64,000 bases of DNA from positions 26,101 through 90,100 of the IMG/VR virus record IMGVR_UViG_3300042988_000510. The stretch is one strand, 5' to 3'. Below, one piece after another: positions 40,086 to 49,822 of this stretch. This DNA is from a virus. The translations under genes were made by a program, and so were the position numbers. Numbering within the stretch: the first letter of the stretch is position 1; each line of letters begins with the position of its first letter. Under the pieces are notes generated by a model. That model had not been told where the DNA came from. It ran no database searches and worked only from the letters and a program-made list of their open reading frames with translations.

Positions 40086-43000
40086 ATGACGCTGAAAGTT
40101 GGCATACAGGCAGACGTTGATGGCGCGATCAGCAGCCTCAATAAGCTCAAGCGGGCGCTGGGCGAAGTTGGCGCGGCCGGCAAGAGTCTGAATGAGGTCG
40201 GCAAGCAGTTCAGCGGCGATGCCTACAAGAAACTGGGAGGGGTGGCCGACCATTTTGATCAGGTAAGCGACAACTTCCACGCTATGCGCCGTGATGCCGA
40301 AATGCGGCGCGTCACGTCCATGGCAGCCAGGCACGGGTTTAAGCAGGATGACCCACTGTCCTACGTCGAACACATCGCCGGCTTTTATGCCAACAAGCAA
40401 AAGGGTCAGGCGCTACAGTCCAAGTTTGCCCTGAACCTGGCCAATGGCCCGGGCGCCGGTTCCGTCATTGATGGCGCGAACATGGCGGCGCAGATGGGCG
40501 GCGGTGGTTCCGGTGGTGACAGCGGCGGGTCAGGTAGCAACGGAGCCTTCATTGCTCGCAACCTGAAATGGGCGGCCGGCGGCATGCTGGGTCTGGCTGG
40601 CATCAATTCGGTGCGGCAGATCATCGGTTCCGGCATGAATGACACCGAGGCACTGCGTAACAGTTCCGAGAGCATCTTCAAACGGGTTGGTACCGTTGAC
40701 TCATTTCAGCAGTTAGAGGTAGAGCTAAAACAGCTTTCCGAGGCGCTGCAACTCAGTTCGGTCGAAACAGCCAAGCTGGCCGACGACTTCATTAAGGCGT
40801 CTGGCGCCACCGGAAACTACCGCGAGCAAATGGCGCGGTCGGTGACATTCGGTCGCGGGCTTGGCATGGACCCAGGCATATCCTCCCGGCTGTTTGCGCA
40901 AGCCTCATTGAGCGGCTATGGCACTGACAAGTCGTCCCAACGTGAGTTTGCCGCGCTGCTGGCGCACACGATTGCATCCAGTCATCTGTTCGCTCGATCT
41001 GAGCAGATCATGGAGGATATGGTCGGCCATATTGGCGAAGTTGCGTCGCGGGAAGGTAGGACCGCATCGACCTCCGAGATGGGCGCGTATGGCTCCATTC
41101 TGGGTGCGCTCTACAAGAACCCGGCCATGGCGGGCGGCGGCGGGCAATCCTTCATGCAGGGGCTCAAGGGGTTAGGCACCGGCGGCGGCATCGACAAGGA
41201 GATGTTCGCATGGCAAGCCTTCGGCGGCTGGGCGAACAACGACTTCGTCAACATGCAGGCGATCCAGGATGCCAGCCTGTTCGCCACCCGCAAGGATATT
41301 TTTGGCTCCGGTGACGACGAGACCACCAAACTCGAGCAGATGTGGCCCGAGGTGCTGCGTCAGGCAAATTTCATCCCGGGCAAGTCTGGTCAGGACAAGA
41401 AGATCGCGTTCGTCCTCAAGCAGTTGACGGGCATGAATATGGGCCTGGGAGAGTCAGGGGTTCGTTTGCTCAATGGCGGCATGGGGCACTTCAAGGAATT
41501 CAAGGGTTGGTCCGAGGCGGCCACCCGCATGAAGCTCGACGACATCAACCCTGAGTCGTTTGGCGAACTGGCCAGGCTGTATGAGAACCGGGACATGGCA
41601 AGCTGGCGCTCGATTGCCGGCCAATATACCGCTGGCGGCAAGGTCAGTGGCAAGGACCTGGAATCACTCCAGAAGGCCATCGACAGCAAGGATGACAATG
41701 CCTTGCGCGAGATTTTGCCGGCCATCGTCGCCCGCACGGGGGCTCCGGAAACGCCGGCTGAGGCCGACCGTGAGGCCAAGGTCAGTTTGGAGAGGGCCAT
41801 TCAGAACCTGGTCGAGCCGATGACCGATCTGAAGACGACCATCCAGACGTTCCTCAACCGGCTACTGCCCGGCAATGCGGATGCCACATCGCCAATCCTG
41901 AACGACTTGGCTGATTGGGTTTTTGGTGAGGGCAGATCGCCCAGTGATGCCTGGAGTGACATCAAGAAGAACCTATTTGGCGGTGGGATTCCAGGGATAA
42001 GCGATGCAGGGGCATCCGCAGACATTACCCGATATCACAATGGTGGCATAGCTGGCCTGCGACCCGGGGAAGTGCCGGCCATTTTGGAGCAGGGAGAGAT
42101 AATCCTTCCAACTTACCTCACTGACGCTCAAAAAAAGATTCGCGGCCTCCGGAACAACAACCCGGGCAATATGGACCGCATCAAGGGGAGGCCATGGGAG
42201 GGTGAGGTACCTGGCGCTGACAGCCGGTTTGCGTCATTTGCGACGGCGGAACATGGCTTGAGGGCTGGAGCGAAAAACATTATTGCCAAAAAAAGGAGAG
42301 GCGTTAAAACATTAAAGGATTTGCTGTACATCTATGCGCCTCCGCATGAGAACGATACAGAGGCGTATATCAAGAAGGTTTCTGAAGCAACTGGAATTGA
42401 CCCAGCGACCGAAATAGACCTGGCAAACCGTGATGTGCTCTTAAAGCTATTGCCAGCCATCATTCAGCATGAAAACGGCATGCAGCCCTATCCGCAAGAT
42501 GCCATCACGGCCGGCGTGGATGCTGCGCTTGGCTTGAAAGATTTGCCTCTACCATCCGCAAGCAGCCCGCTGCGCACAGTAACAAGAGGGCGGGCGGGTC
42601 GACCAGACTACCAGCGACCTGGCATAGCGGGAAAGTCGGATGGATATGCACTGCCAAGCAATGTCAGGTTGACTGATCGGGCGGCGCAACGTGGTCTTTC
42701 TGGTGTCGACCCATTGGTTGTTCAATCCATTTTGGCTGCGGCGGGCAAATACCCGGGGCGGGTTGATATCTTTTCGTCAACCAGACCAAAGATATTAGCC
42801 AATGGCAAGCGCGACAAGGGCAATCACTCTGCTGGCTATGCCATCGATTATCGACTCTATGACGCGAACGGTAATGTGCTGCCGGAGCATAACGACCCAT
42901 TGCCAAAATGGCACGGTGGCGGTTCCAAATACGCACACATCTACGAGCGGTTTGCTCAGGACGCGGCAGCATGGGGCGAGCATGTAAGCCCAGGTTTTGC

Positions 43001-43421
43001 TGATGAAGTGCGCTGGGGCGGCAACTTCGGCGAGGGCGATTGGCAGCACTTTGACCGAATGCGGAAGTTTGGCCGAGGCGCGGCGCTTGGCGACTTAAAG
43101 CACGGGCGAAAACTCGCGCTTGGCGGTCAATCAAGCCCGCTTATCGGTGGTGATTGGGAATCACATTATGCTGCGGTTTATGGCGACCAAGCGCCTAAGA
43201 CCCCGACGGAGGCTGATAGGGCAGTGCGTGATGCGACGACACAGGCCCAGGCCAATGCCCGGGTTGACGGGCAGCACACTCTGGATATCGTCCTACGCAA
43301 TTCCGAGGGCAAGATGTTCTATACGCGGAAAGGCATGGCACTGTCCGAGCCAAAGGTGTTTGGGTCTGATGGTGAGCGCAAGGTCTGGAACGACACGGCG
43401 ATCATGCCGTCTGGCATCTAA
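40086..43421 (+). CDS. Tape measure protein with two peptidoglycan-hydrolase-like modules
   Basis: A 1111-aa protein, helical N-terminally (ISSLNKLKRALGEVG), then a Gly-rich stretch and further helices, typical of tape measures that set tail length. C-terminally, RNNNPGNM near residue 689 starts a lysozyme/transglycosylase-like domain as in virion hydrolases. At about residue 912, GNHSAGYAIDYRLYD and later GDWQHFD give a His-Asp...His pattern of M15/LAS metallopeptidases. This suggests two enzymes for crossing the cell wall. Overlaps the hub gene by 1 bp. Confidence 0.83.
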   Translation: MTLKVGIQADVDGAISSLNKLKRALGEVGAAGKSLNEVGKQFSGDAYKKLGGVADHFDQVSDNFHAMRRDAEMRRVTSMAARHGFKQDDPLSYVEHIAGFYANKQKGQALQSKFALNLANGPGAGSVIDGANMAAQMGGGGSGGDSGGSGSNGAFIARNLKWAAGGMLGLAGINSVRQIIGSGMNDTEALRNSSESIFKRVGTVDSFQQLEVELKQLSEALQLSSVETAKLADDFIKASGATGNYREQMARSVTFGRGLGMDPGISSRLFAQASLSGYGTDKSSQREFAALLAHTIASSHLFARSEQIMEDMVGHIGEVASREGRTASTSEMGAYGSILGALYKNPAMAGGGGQSFMQGLKGLGTGGGIDKEMFAWQAFGGWANNDFVNMQAIQDASLFATRKDIFGSGDDETTKLEQMWPEVLRQANFIPGKSGQDKKIAFVLKQLTGMNMGLGESGVRLLNGGMGHFKEFKGWSEAATRMKLDDINPESFGELARLYENRDMASWRSIAGQYTAGGKVSGKDLESLQKAIDSKDDNALREILPAIVARTGAPETPAEADREAKVSLERAIQNLVEPMTDLKTTIQTFLNRLLPGNADATSPILNDLADWVFGEGRSPSDAWSDIKKNLFGGGIPGISDAGASADITRYHNGGIAGLRPGEVPAILEQGEIILPTYLTDAQKKIRGLRNNNPGNMDRIKGRPWEGEVPGADSRFASFATAEHGLRAGAKNIIAKKRRGVKTLKDLLYIYAPPHENDTEAYIKKVSEATGIDPATEIDLANRDVLLKLLPAIIQHENGMQPYPQDAITAGVDAALGLKDLPLPSASSPLRTVTRGRAGRPDYQRPGIAGKSDGYALPSNVRLTDRAAQRGLSGVDPLVVQSILAAAGKYPGRVDIFSSTRPKILANGKRDKGNHSAGYAIDYRLYDANGNVLPEHNDPLPKWHGGGSKYAHIYERFAQDAAAWGEHVSPGFADEVRWGGNFGEGDWQHFDRMRKFGRGAALGDLKHGRKLALGGQSSPLIGGDWESHYAAVYGDQAPKTPTEADRAVRDATTQAQANARVDGQHTLDIVLRNSEGKMFYTRKGMALSEPKVFGSDGERKVWNDTAIMPSGI

Positions 43422-44809
43422 TGGCAGCCAAGATTCGGCATTACCGGCCCGACATCCGGATTATCGTCCGGCACTCGGTGCATATCGAGCAGCAGTTGGG
43501 TGACATCGGTTCGGTCACGATCAGCAAGAGCATCGAAGCGCCCTGCGGCGAGTTCAGTATCACGTTCCCGGATCACCCGTTCCATAACGGCACGGTGCCG
43601 ATCATTGGCGGGCCACTGATTGTCTCGCGGCGGTCGCTTTACGACATCCTCGACATCCTCGACCCCATCGAGATTCAGATGAAACGCTGGCAGGAGGAGG
43701 ACCCGACCGATCAGGACTGGGTCACTGTGCTGCGCGGTTTCGTCCGAGCGATTGGCCGGAATGAGGAAGTCGGCGGTGACGGCCGGGTGCAACGGTCGGT
43801 GGTGATTGCCGGCCAAGATTGCGGCGCGGCGTTCCTCATGGAGCAGTTGGGGCAGTACATCTCGATTGCCGAGAACCCCGGGAATACCTCGCCGACATGG
43901 ATGAAGTACCTCCAGGAGTTCGACCTCAGCCCAACCCCTATGGCGCTTGCGCCGTTTGTCTGGGATGTGGCTGAAAGCACCACCAAGGACATCATGGCTA
44001 CGGCCGGCTGGGCGTTCACACCCCTGCTTTATGTGGAAAAAGGCTATGCGCTGCCTTGGGTGGCGTTCAGTTCCGAGGGCTCGGTGTGGGAACTGATGAA
44101 ACGCTACTCGGCCGCGCCTTGGAACGAACTTTTCGTGCGCGAGGGCAAGAAGTCTCCCGAATTGGTGTTCCGCCCCACTCCGTGGGCGGATGCCACCGGC
44201 AGATGGCTGCCAGACACCAACCTGGACAGCGTGAGTTTCTGGGAAATACCCATGCGCAATATCATCGCCCTGTCCGCACACCGGGATGATGTGGATCAGG
44301 TCCAGCATGTCTTTGTGCAGAACGCCAACGACCATTTGAGCGCCGGCTATTACGTCTTGCTGGAAGGTCACGGTAATTTCAACGAGGAACTGCGACCAAA
44401 GTTCGGCGACCGCATTCAGACCGTACAGGAGTTTGTCGGCCCAGCCACATCGCCCATGAGCCTCCCGGAGCAGGAGCAGGAGCAGGCTTATATCGACTAC
44501 CACGCCTGGCTCATCGAGCGCACCGAGTGGCTGGTCAAAGCCGGTCAGGACGTCTACAAGCTCGAAAAGGGCTCCATCACGATTAAGGGTGATCCGCACA
44601 TCCGTGTGGGCGATTACATCTCCGTGCAGCGTGGCGCCATCCACTGGACCGGCTATGTTGTCGGGGTTTCGCACAAGTTCGCTCCCTACAAGAACTACTT
44701 GACGACCATCGATTACATCCGCTCCGACCAGTGGATTCAGCGGCAGAAGGTCCAGGAGCAGATCGGCGGCGCTGGCGTTTGGGATTTGGAACGGAAGCAA
44801 GAGGCATGA
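43421..44809 (+). CDS. Baseplate hub protein (462 aa)
   Basis: The next gene after the tape measure. The pattern (GDIGSVTISKSIEAPCGEFS, then a hub-like beta domain) and length fit the gp27/gpD hub that holds the tail spike. The C-terminal region has IKGDPHIRVGDYISVQRG. Identity is by position and fold impression. Confidence 0.7.
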   Translation: MAAKIRHYRPDIRIIVRHSVHIEQQLGDIGSVTISKSIEAPCGEFSITFPDHPFHNGTVPIIGGPLIVSRRSLYDILDILDPIEIQMKRWQEEDPTDQDWVTVLRGFVRAIGRNEEVGGDGRVQRSVVIAGQDCGAAFLMEQLGQYISIAENPGNTSPTWMKYLQEFDLSPTPMALAPFVWDVAESTTKDIMATAGWAFTPLLYVEKGYALPWVAFSSEGSVWELMKRYSAAPWNELFVREGKKSPELVFRPTPWADATGRWLPDTNLDSVSFWEIPMRNIIALSAHRDDVDQVQHVFVQNANDHLSAGYYVLLEGHGNFNEELRPKFGDRIQTVQEFVGPATSPMSLPEQEQEQAYIDYHAWLIERTEWLVKAGQDVYKLEKGSITIKGDPHIRVGDYISVQRGAIHWTGYVVGVSHKFAPYKNYLTTIDYIRSDQWIQRQKVQEQIGGAGVWDLERKQEA

Positions 44810-45894
44810 TCAGCAATACCCAATCCACTAACACCCTGCGGCTGGCCAAGGTCACGCATGTGCATCCCGAGGGTCAGAAGCTCGAAGTCCTGTTCCTCGA
44901 TAACGGCGACTACGGTCGTGACGTGCAGGTCATGTCGCCCTATGCCGGTACGGACTTCGGTTTTACCGGTGGCATCCCGGCGCCCGAGGAAGAGGGCCAC
45001 GAACCAAATCGTCGAACCGATCCCAACAAGCGCGACATCATCGCGGTGATTGCCAACCTGCAGGGCCGGCACTTGTGCCTGGGTTACTTGTACCCACAAG
45101 TGACGCACATGGCCTTCACTAAAGACTCAGACAAAAACCGCATGATCGAGCGGCACACGTCGGATTGGTATCGGACGGTGGATGACGAAGGCAACATGGA
45201 TATGGTGCATCCGGCCCTGGCAGTAGCTTTTCCCACGACCTTTATTCGCATGGGTGTCGGGCCAATTCCGGCGGTTCTGACAGGGCGAGACTATGACGGC
45301 CGGTGGGCACTCAAGCGTAATTTGTTCATGCCGGCGATGATCACGATTGCCGCCCCGGCTGGAGTGTTGATTGCCGGCGGCGATGAAACTATTGAGCTGG
45401 GTGGCGCGGCCAGTTTTGCTGCGTCTGGTGCGGCATCTTCAGCGCCGGCTGGCGGCGCCATGCTCATGTCAGCCGAGGAGCCCGTTGATTGGATCGCGGC
45501 GGCGGCCCTAGCGGATGCCCCGGCCGAGTGCGTCGACGAGAACGAGAATAACATCTGTGACGATTTGGAGCGCCTCCGTGAGAGATATACGGTCGTGCTA
45601 CGCATGGGTTCAGGTGGCTGCTTTGTGCGCAGCAAACGACACAGCATAGACATAGCTGTGGACGAGTTAAAGCCAGCGTTCGTGTTCCGCACGAAAACCG
45701 GAACATTTTCGATCTCTGATGACCGCATCAGCGCCTATATCGGAGGGTCCTCCGGCATAAACATCGAGAAAGACCGCATCACGTTGCAGGTTGGCAACAC
45801 CAAATTGGAACTGACGGCGGACGGCATCACTACGACCGGCAACATGACCACCGAGGGCGTCCACACCGATGCCAACGGCGTTCATGCGTCGTGA
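44806..45894 (+). CDS. Baseplate spike protein (gpV-like, 362 aa)
   Basis: Starts ATGA-overlapped with the hub. The N-terminus has an OB-like domain (VTHVHPEGQKLEVLFLDNGD), the middle a hydrophobic/Ala-Gly stretch, and the C-terminus repetitive beta segments (DRITLQVGNTKLELTADGI) as in spikes. This is the membrane-piercing tip. The stop overlaps the next late-type motif. Confidence 0.72.
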   Translation: MISNTQSTNTLRLAKVTHVHPEGQKLEVLFLDNGDYGRDVQVMSPYAGTDFGFTGGIPAPEEEGHEPNRRTDPNKRDIIAVIANLQGRHLCLGYLYPQVTHMAFTKDSDKNRMIERHTSDWYRTVDDEGNMDMVHPALAVAFPTTFIRMGVGPIPAVLTGRDYDGRWALKRNLFMPAMITIAAPAGVLIAGGDETIELGGAASFAASGAASSAPAGGAMLMSAEEPVDWIAAAALADAPAECVDENENNICDDLERLRERYTVVLRMGSGGCFVRSKRHSIDIAVDELKPAFVFRTKTGTFSISDDRISAYIGGSSGINIEKDRITLQVGNTKLELTADGITTTGNMTTEGVHTDANGVHAS

Positions 45895-45911
45895 CTGGAT
45901 ACTTAGGTCAT
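45889..45911 (+). promoter_or_regulatory. Late-promoter-like TCGTGAC motif before baseplate gene
   Basis: TCGTGAC, A at 11, T at 15 and CAT at 21-23; TG is TT here. The TGA inside the motif is the preceding stop. The next ATG is position 22. Confidence 0.52.
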
Positions 45912-46446
45912 GGCAGCACTCATTCCAGCACCGTCACAGAAAGACCGCCCGGTCGGCTTGGTCGTGCTCGACACGGGGTTTGTCGGCATCCCGATCCCCT
46001 GGTTGTATCTGTTCTACCCGAGACCGGAGGATTTGCAGTACACGCATCCCAGCCGAGGAACCGTCATCCAGACCATGGACGGCGGCTTTGTCGATGACTT
46101 CGGTGAGGGCCTGACTGACATCATTGTCACCGGCAACACCGGCTGGAATGGCGGCTTGTTGCCTGGCGAGATCAAGTTTTACGCGCTCCGCGACATGGTG
46201 GTTATCCGCTATCACCAGATGCGCAAGGCCAAGGCCGATGCGGGCCTGCCGATTGACTCGGTCAAGATGTACTGGGCGGACACACTGAATCTTCTGGTCT
46301 ACGAGGTCTACCCGGTCAGTTTCACTGCCCGCAAGAATCGACAGAGACCGCTGCTCTACCAGTTCACGTTGCGATTGACCGGCCTGAACCGGGTCTTTGG
46401 CCTGGCCGATCTGATCCCGGGCGGGCTTGGCGGGATACCTACATGA
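45910..46446 (+). CDS. Baseplate-associated protein (178 aa)
   Basis: Follows the spike. The region LVVLDTGFVGIPIPWLYLFY and the basic C-terminus are seen; no family is certain. Genes here (between spike and wedge) usually encode baseplate adaptor proteins. The start overlaps the motif. Confidence 0.6.
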   Translation: MAALIPAPSQKDRPVGLVVLDTGFVGIPIPWLYLFYPRPEDLQYTHPSRGTVIQTMDGGFVDDFGEGLTDIIVTGNTGWNGGLLPGEIKFYALRDMVVIRYHQMRKAKADAGLPIDSVKMYWADTLNLLVYEVYPVSFTARKNRQRPLLYQFTLRLTGLNRVFGLADLIPGGLGGIPT

Positions 46447-47084
46447 CGCCGGCTTACGCCACACTGTTCAACCCTTCGGCTGCGGCTGGCCTGGCTATTG
46501 CGCGGCTCCGGGAAACGGCGAACCTGCTCACTGCTGAGGGTATACGCGGCAAGGACCCCAGTTTTGAGGAGTGGGTGACCATTGTCGACATTGACCGGGT
46601 GTTGCCAGAGACGCCATCGCCAGGGCGCTTGGCGCCGCTGCTGCGGGCGGCTGGACGAGTGGCGACCTGTGCGGCTGTTTTGATTGACGCATCAAGTGAC
46701 TCCCTGAAAACGGGCAACCAGCAGTCATTGGAAACGGCGGCGGCTTTTGCTCGGGCTTCCTGTGTGCTGACGCAGACGCTGGCATCCCGCCAGTTAAATC
46801 TGCCATCCGACTTTGCCAACCTGTTTTCCGGGCTGGACGCTCAGCGATGGAGTCGGTGGTTGAGATCCGTGCACGCCGATATCAGCCTGTCTCTGCGGGA
46901 GCATTTGGCGGAACTGATGGTGGCCGACTGGACCGAGGACAGTCAGATGCGCAGCATCCGGGCCGACTCTGACGGATCGGCTGTTATAGCCATGCTATCC
47001 AATGACCCGATGCTGCATTCGTCATCCTGGGACGTCGAGTCATTGGCTGAACGGCTGGCGGCCGGTATCGAGGTGTCCCTGTGA
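46443..47084 (+). CDS. Hypothetical baseplate-block protein (213 aa)
   Basis: Overlaps the previous stop. Ala/Leu-rich and mostly helical. No motif recognised, role inferred only from its place before the wedge genes. Confidence 0.55.
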   Translation: MTPAYATLFNPSAAAGLAIARLRETANLLTAEGIRGKDPSFEEWVTIVDIDRVLPETPSPGRLAPLLRAAGRVATCAAVLIDASSDSLKTGNQQSLETAAAFARASCVLTQTLASRQLNLPSDFANLFSGLDAQRWSRWLRSVHADISLSLREHLAELMVADWTEDSQMRSIRADSDGSAVIAMLSNDPMLHSSSWDVESLAERLAAGIEVSL

Positions 47085-47683
47085 GCCAACTCCGGGATTA
47101 CCGTATCCAGCAGGGAGATAGCCTGCGTTCGATTGCCTATCGGCAGTACCACGACGCCAGTCGCTGGCGCGAAATCGCCGACCTGAACGGTCTGCGTTAC
47201 CCGCACGTTATCGACTCACTGAGCCCGTCAGATCGCCTACCGGGTACCGTCATCCTGGGTGACACCATCCGGCTGCGGACACCGGCTTATGCGCTGTCCG
47301 ATCCTCCGGCAAATGTCCTGTTCGGTCAAGACCTCAATCTGGATCGCGGATCGCTGCAGGCGGTTGATGGCGATCTGGCATTGACGGCTGGCATTGATAA
47401 TTTCCGGCAGTCCCTGCAGCACCGGGTCAAGACCTTAACGGGTGAACTGCTGTACTACCCGGCCTATGGCTGCAATGTGCAACTGGCCCTCGGCCTAAAG
47501 CTGGAGCCATTGATCACGCTGATGGGTGCGGCCTGGGTTCAGGAATCCCTGCGGCAGGAGACTCGACTATCATCCGTCGACCGCGTCATTGCCCAAGCGT
47601 CCGGGGATAGTCTTGAAGTGAGTGCCCACGTGACCGCTATCGGACAAAACACACCCGTTGATCTGAATTTAGTGGTGCCCTGA
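47081..47683 (+). CDS. Baseplate wedge: LysM-gp25/W fusion (200 aa)
   Basis: GTG start. Residues 1-65 carry a LysM-like module (IQQGDSLRSIAYRQY, LNGLRYPHVID) that may bind peptidoglycan. Residues 95-200 match the gp25/GPW wedge (GIDNFRQSLQHRVKTLTGEL). In many phages these are separate proteins, so this is a fusion. The wedge starts sheath assembly. Confidence 0.82.
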   Translation: MSQLRDYRIQQGDSLRSIAYRQYHDASRWREIADLNGLRYPHVIDSLSPSDRLPGTVILGDTIRLRTPAYALSDPPANVLFGQDLNLDRGSLQAVDGDLALTAGIDNFRQSLQHRVKTLTGELLYYPAYGCNVQLALGLKLEPLITLMGAAWVQESLRQETRLSSVDRVIAQASGDSLEVSAHVTAIGQNTPVDLNLVVP

Positions 47684-48780
47684 TGTATCAGCCCAAGGCG
47701 TTTTTTGACATCGCATCCGACATGGTGGAAGCCTGTCGGACATCCTCCGATGACCTGACCGATTTCAATATCGGCTCGGTTGTTCGGACCTTGCTGGAGG
47801 CGCACGCGACCGGCATCGAAGACCTCTATATCGCGTTCAGCCAGGGTGTGCAGGATGCCATTCCGGCCGCGCTTTATGCCGCCTTCGATTTTGAGCGGCT
47901 ACCGGCGGCGAATGCCCGGGGCAAGATTCGGGTGACTATTACCGGGTCGGTCGCGGATTTTGTACTGCCTGCTGGCTCGCGGTTATCCACGGCCGGCGGC
48001 GAGGCCAATTTCGAGACGGATGCCGAACTTACCATTCTGGCTGGCGAGACGGTCGGCGAAGTCTCTGCGGTGTGCATGACCAGTGGCGTGGTCGGCAATG
48101 TTCCGGCCAACACCATCACACTGTTGACTGGTGCAAGTCTGTCAGTGCTCGCAGTCACCAACCCGATTGCTTTCAGCCAGGGTTCGGACGTCGAAAGCGA
48201 TGCGCAGATGAAGGCGCGATTCCAGGCGTTTATTTCCTCGATTGCCCGCGCCACTCCGGCCAGTCTGGAGTATGCCGCCCGCGTCCAGAAAATATACAAC
48301 GACGACGGCACGATCCTTGAGCAAGTGGCCCGGGTAGCGATCCAGGAGTATGCAGGCTATGTCAGGTTGTTCATCTATAACGGGTCCGGGTCGACTTCAA
48401 ATGCGCTGGTGGATCAGGTGCAGAAGGCCATTGATGGCTACTACGACCCCACTACCGAAAGCACGGTCCCTGGTTATCGGGCTGCGGGTGTGTTTGTCTG
48501 GGTTGGCGCCATGGCTGAGAAGTCGGTATCTCTGACTGCGAGCGTCAATCTGTTGCCCGGCTACGGGCCGACTGCGACCATGGAAACGGCGGTCAGGACC
48601 GCTCTGGAGTATGCCATCCGCACCAGTCCGTCTGGTGAGCCACTGACCGTGGCCAAATTGCAAAATGCGGTCTTGGCTACCCCGGGTGTGCGTGACGTGC
48701 TGATTACCCCTGCGCAATCGATTGCCTGCGCGGCCAATGAGGCACTCATCCCTGGAACACTGACTATCCAATGGACCTGA
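47683..48780 (+). CDS. Baseplate J-like wedge protein (365 aa)
   Basis: It matches the P2 J/T4 gp6 family in length and pattern (FEAD-type segments, GSDVESDAQMKARFQAFISS). Baseplate J links wedges around the hub. The start overlaps the previous stop. Confidence 0.88.
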   Translation: MYQPKAFFDIASDMVEACRTSSDDLTDFNIGSVVRTLLEAHATGIEDLYIAFSQGVQDAIPAALYAAFDFERLPAANARGKIRVTITGSVADFVLPAGSRLSTAGGEANFETDAELTILAGETVGEVSAVCMTSGVVGNVPANTITLLTGASLSVLAVTNPIAFSQGSDVESDAQMKARFQAFISSIARATPASLEYAARVQKIYNDDGTILEQVARVAIQEYAGYVRLFIYNGSGSTSNALVDQVQKAIDGYYDPTTESTVPGYRAAGVFVWVGAMAEKSVSLTASVNLLPGYGPTATMETAVRTALEYAIRTSPSGEPLTVAKLQNAVLATPGVRDVLITPAQSIACAANEALIPGTLTIQWT

Positions 48781-49787
48781 GAAAATCCACGCTCAGATAC
48801 CTGCACTCGGTTTTCGATGATGACCCGGGCGCGACCCTTGGGCTGACGGTCGAGAACGAGAGCGCATTTTCCTGGGCGGTGTCGGGCGAAACGCTGACGG
48901 TTGACGGGCAGGCCATCGTCCTTCGTGGCCATAGCCTGGCGGACACGGCACAGCATCTGCGTTCACTGGGTCTATCCGCATCCGTGCCTGCCGCACTGGA
49001 GTCCCGCAGCGCGGTGTCGCTGATCGACGGGGCGGGGCAGGGCACGACGGTTCAGCTGCAAGTACAGAACTCGATCCTGTGGGCGCTGAGTCTACCGGGC
49101 GCCTTGGCGCAGCTTGAAGGTCAGCGATTTATTACCGATGCACTGGCGCAACTCAATTTCATGACGGCCGGCGGCGGCTGGCTCGATCTGTGGGGCCGAT
49201 ATTTCGACGTGCCCCGGCTGGATGACCAGACGGACGCCGAGTATGCCGAGTTCATCAAGCGGGAAGTCTTGCGGCCGAGGTCCAGTGTGTTCGCCATCCA
49301 GACCGCCGTTCGGGACTGGACCGGGCGCAGCATTGTGATTCGGGAGCCTCATAAGGAGCTTTTCATCTGGGACAAGTCTCGCTGGGACGGTACCGATTCG
49401 CGTTGGCAGGACGGGCGTTTCTACACGTTCGGCACCTTCGAGCCCCGAGCGCCGATTGATGACTGGTCGTCCATCGTGCCCGTGATCCAGCGCAATCGCG
49501 CACTGGGAAGCGTCATGCTTCCTCCGGTTTGGGGCCTGGATGCAGTCGTGCTGACGATCAATCCAGGACCGATCCCGGTTGGGTTCTCTGGTCTGTCTGA
49601 AGTCAGGACGAGCACGGTTGACGGCGAACTGGCGGGCAATGCAGGTGCTGGCATGGCTATCACGCAATCCGTACCCGTGTTTCCTCCGGCCGCCCGCTGG
49701 ACTGATGTCGGCGCATGGGATACCCGAACCTGGCAGCAGGGCGCGAACCCCTATGGCGTGGGCGTAGCCATCAGCAGTTCGTCGTGA
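48771..49787 (+). CDS. Tail/baseplate protein (P2 I-like position, 338 aa)
   Basis: Overlaps J by 10 bp. N-terminal and middle domains look like tail protein I (DALAQLNFMTAGGGWLDLWG, QTAVRDWTGRSI). It should link baseplate to fibres. The stop overlaps a late-type motif. Confidence 0.68.
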   Translation: MDLRKSTLRYLHSVFDDDPGATLGLTVENESAFSWAVSGETLTVDGQAIVLRGHSLADTAQHLRSLGLSASVPAALESRSAVSLIDGAGQGTTVQLQVQNSILWALSLPGALAQLEGQRFITDALAQLNFMTAGGGWLDLWGRYFDVPRLDDQTDAEYAEFIKREVLRPRSSVFAIQTAVRDWTGRSIVIREPHKELFIWDKSRWDGTDSRWQDGRFYTFGTFEPRAPIDDWSSIVPVIQRNRALGSVMLPPVWGLDAVVLTINPGPIPVGFSGLSEVRTSTVDGELAGNAGAGMAITQSVPVFPPAARWTDVGAWDTRTWQQGANPYGVGVAISSSS

Positions 49788-49804
49788 CGGCATCCTGAGC
49801 ACAT
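49782..49804 (+). promoter_or_regulatory. Late-promoter-like TCGTGAC motif before fibre operon
   Basis: TCGTGACGGCA, TG at 15-16 and CAT at 21-23. The TGA is the upstream stop. The next gene starts 41 nt downstream with CAGGA. Confidence 0.62.
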
Positions 49805-49822
49805 CACCACTCAGGACGTATC

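Noticed and set aside
43418-44800. Minus-strand open frame (460 aa) opposite the hub gene
   Set aside because: Antisense shadow; composition and lack of motifs fit no protein.
44890-44917. TCGTGAC inside the spike gene
   Set aside because: Only the first seven bases match; rest of the motif is absent.
46985-47000. Operator-like ATAGCCATGCTAT within a baseplate gene
   Set aside because: Inside coding sequence, shifted centre, with no promoter or gene start nearby.
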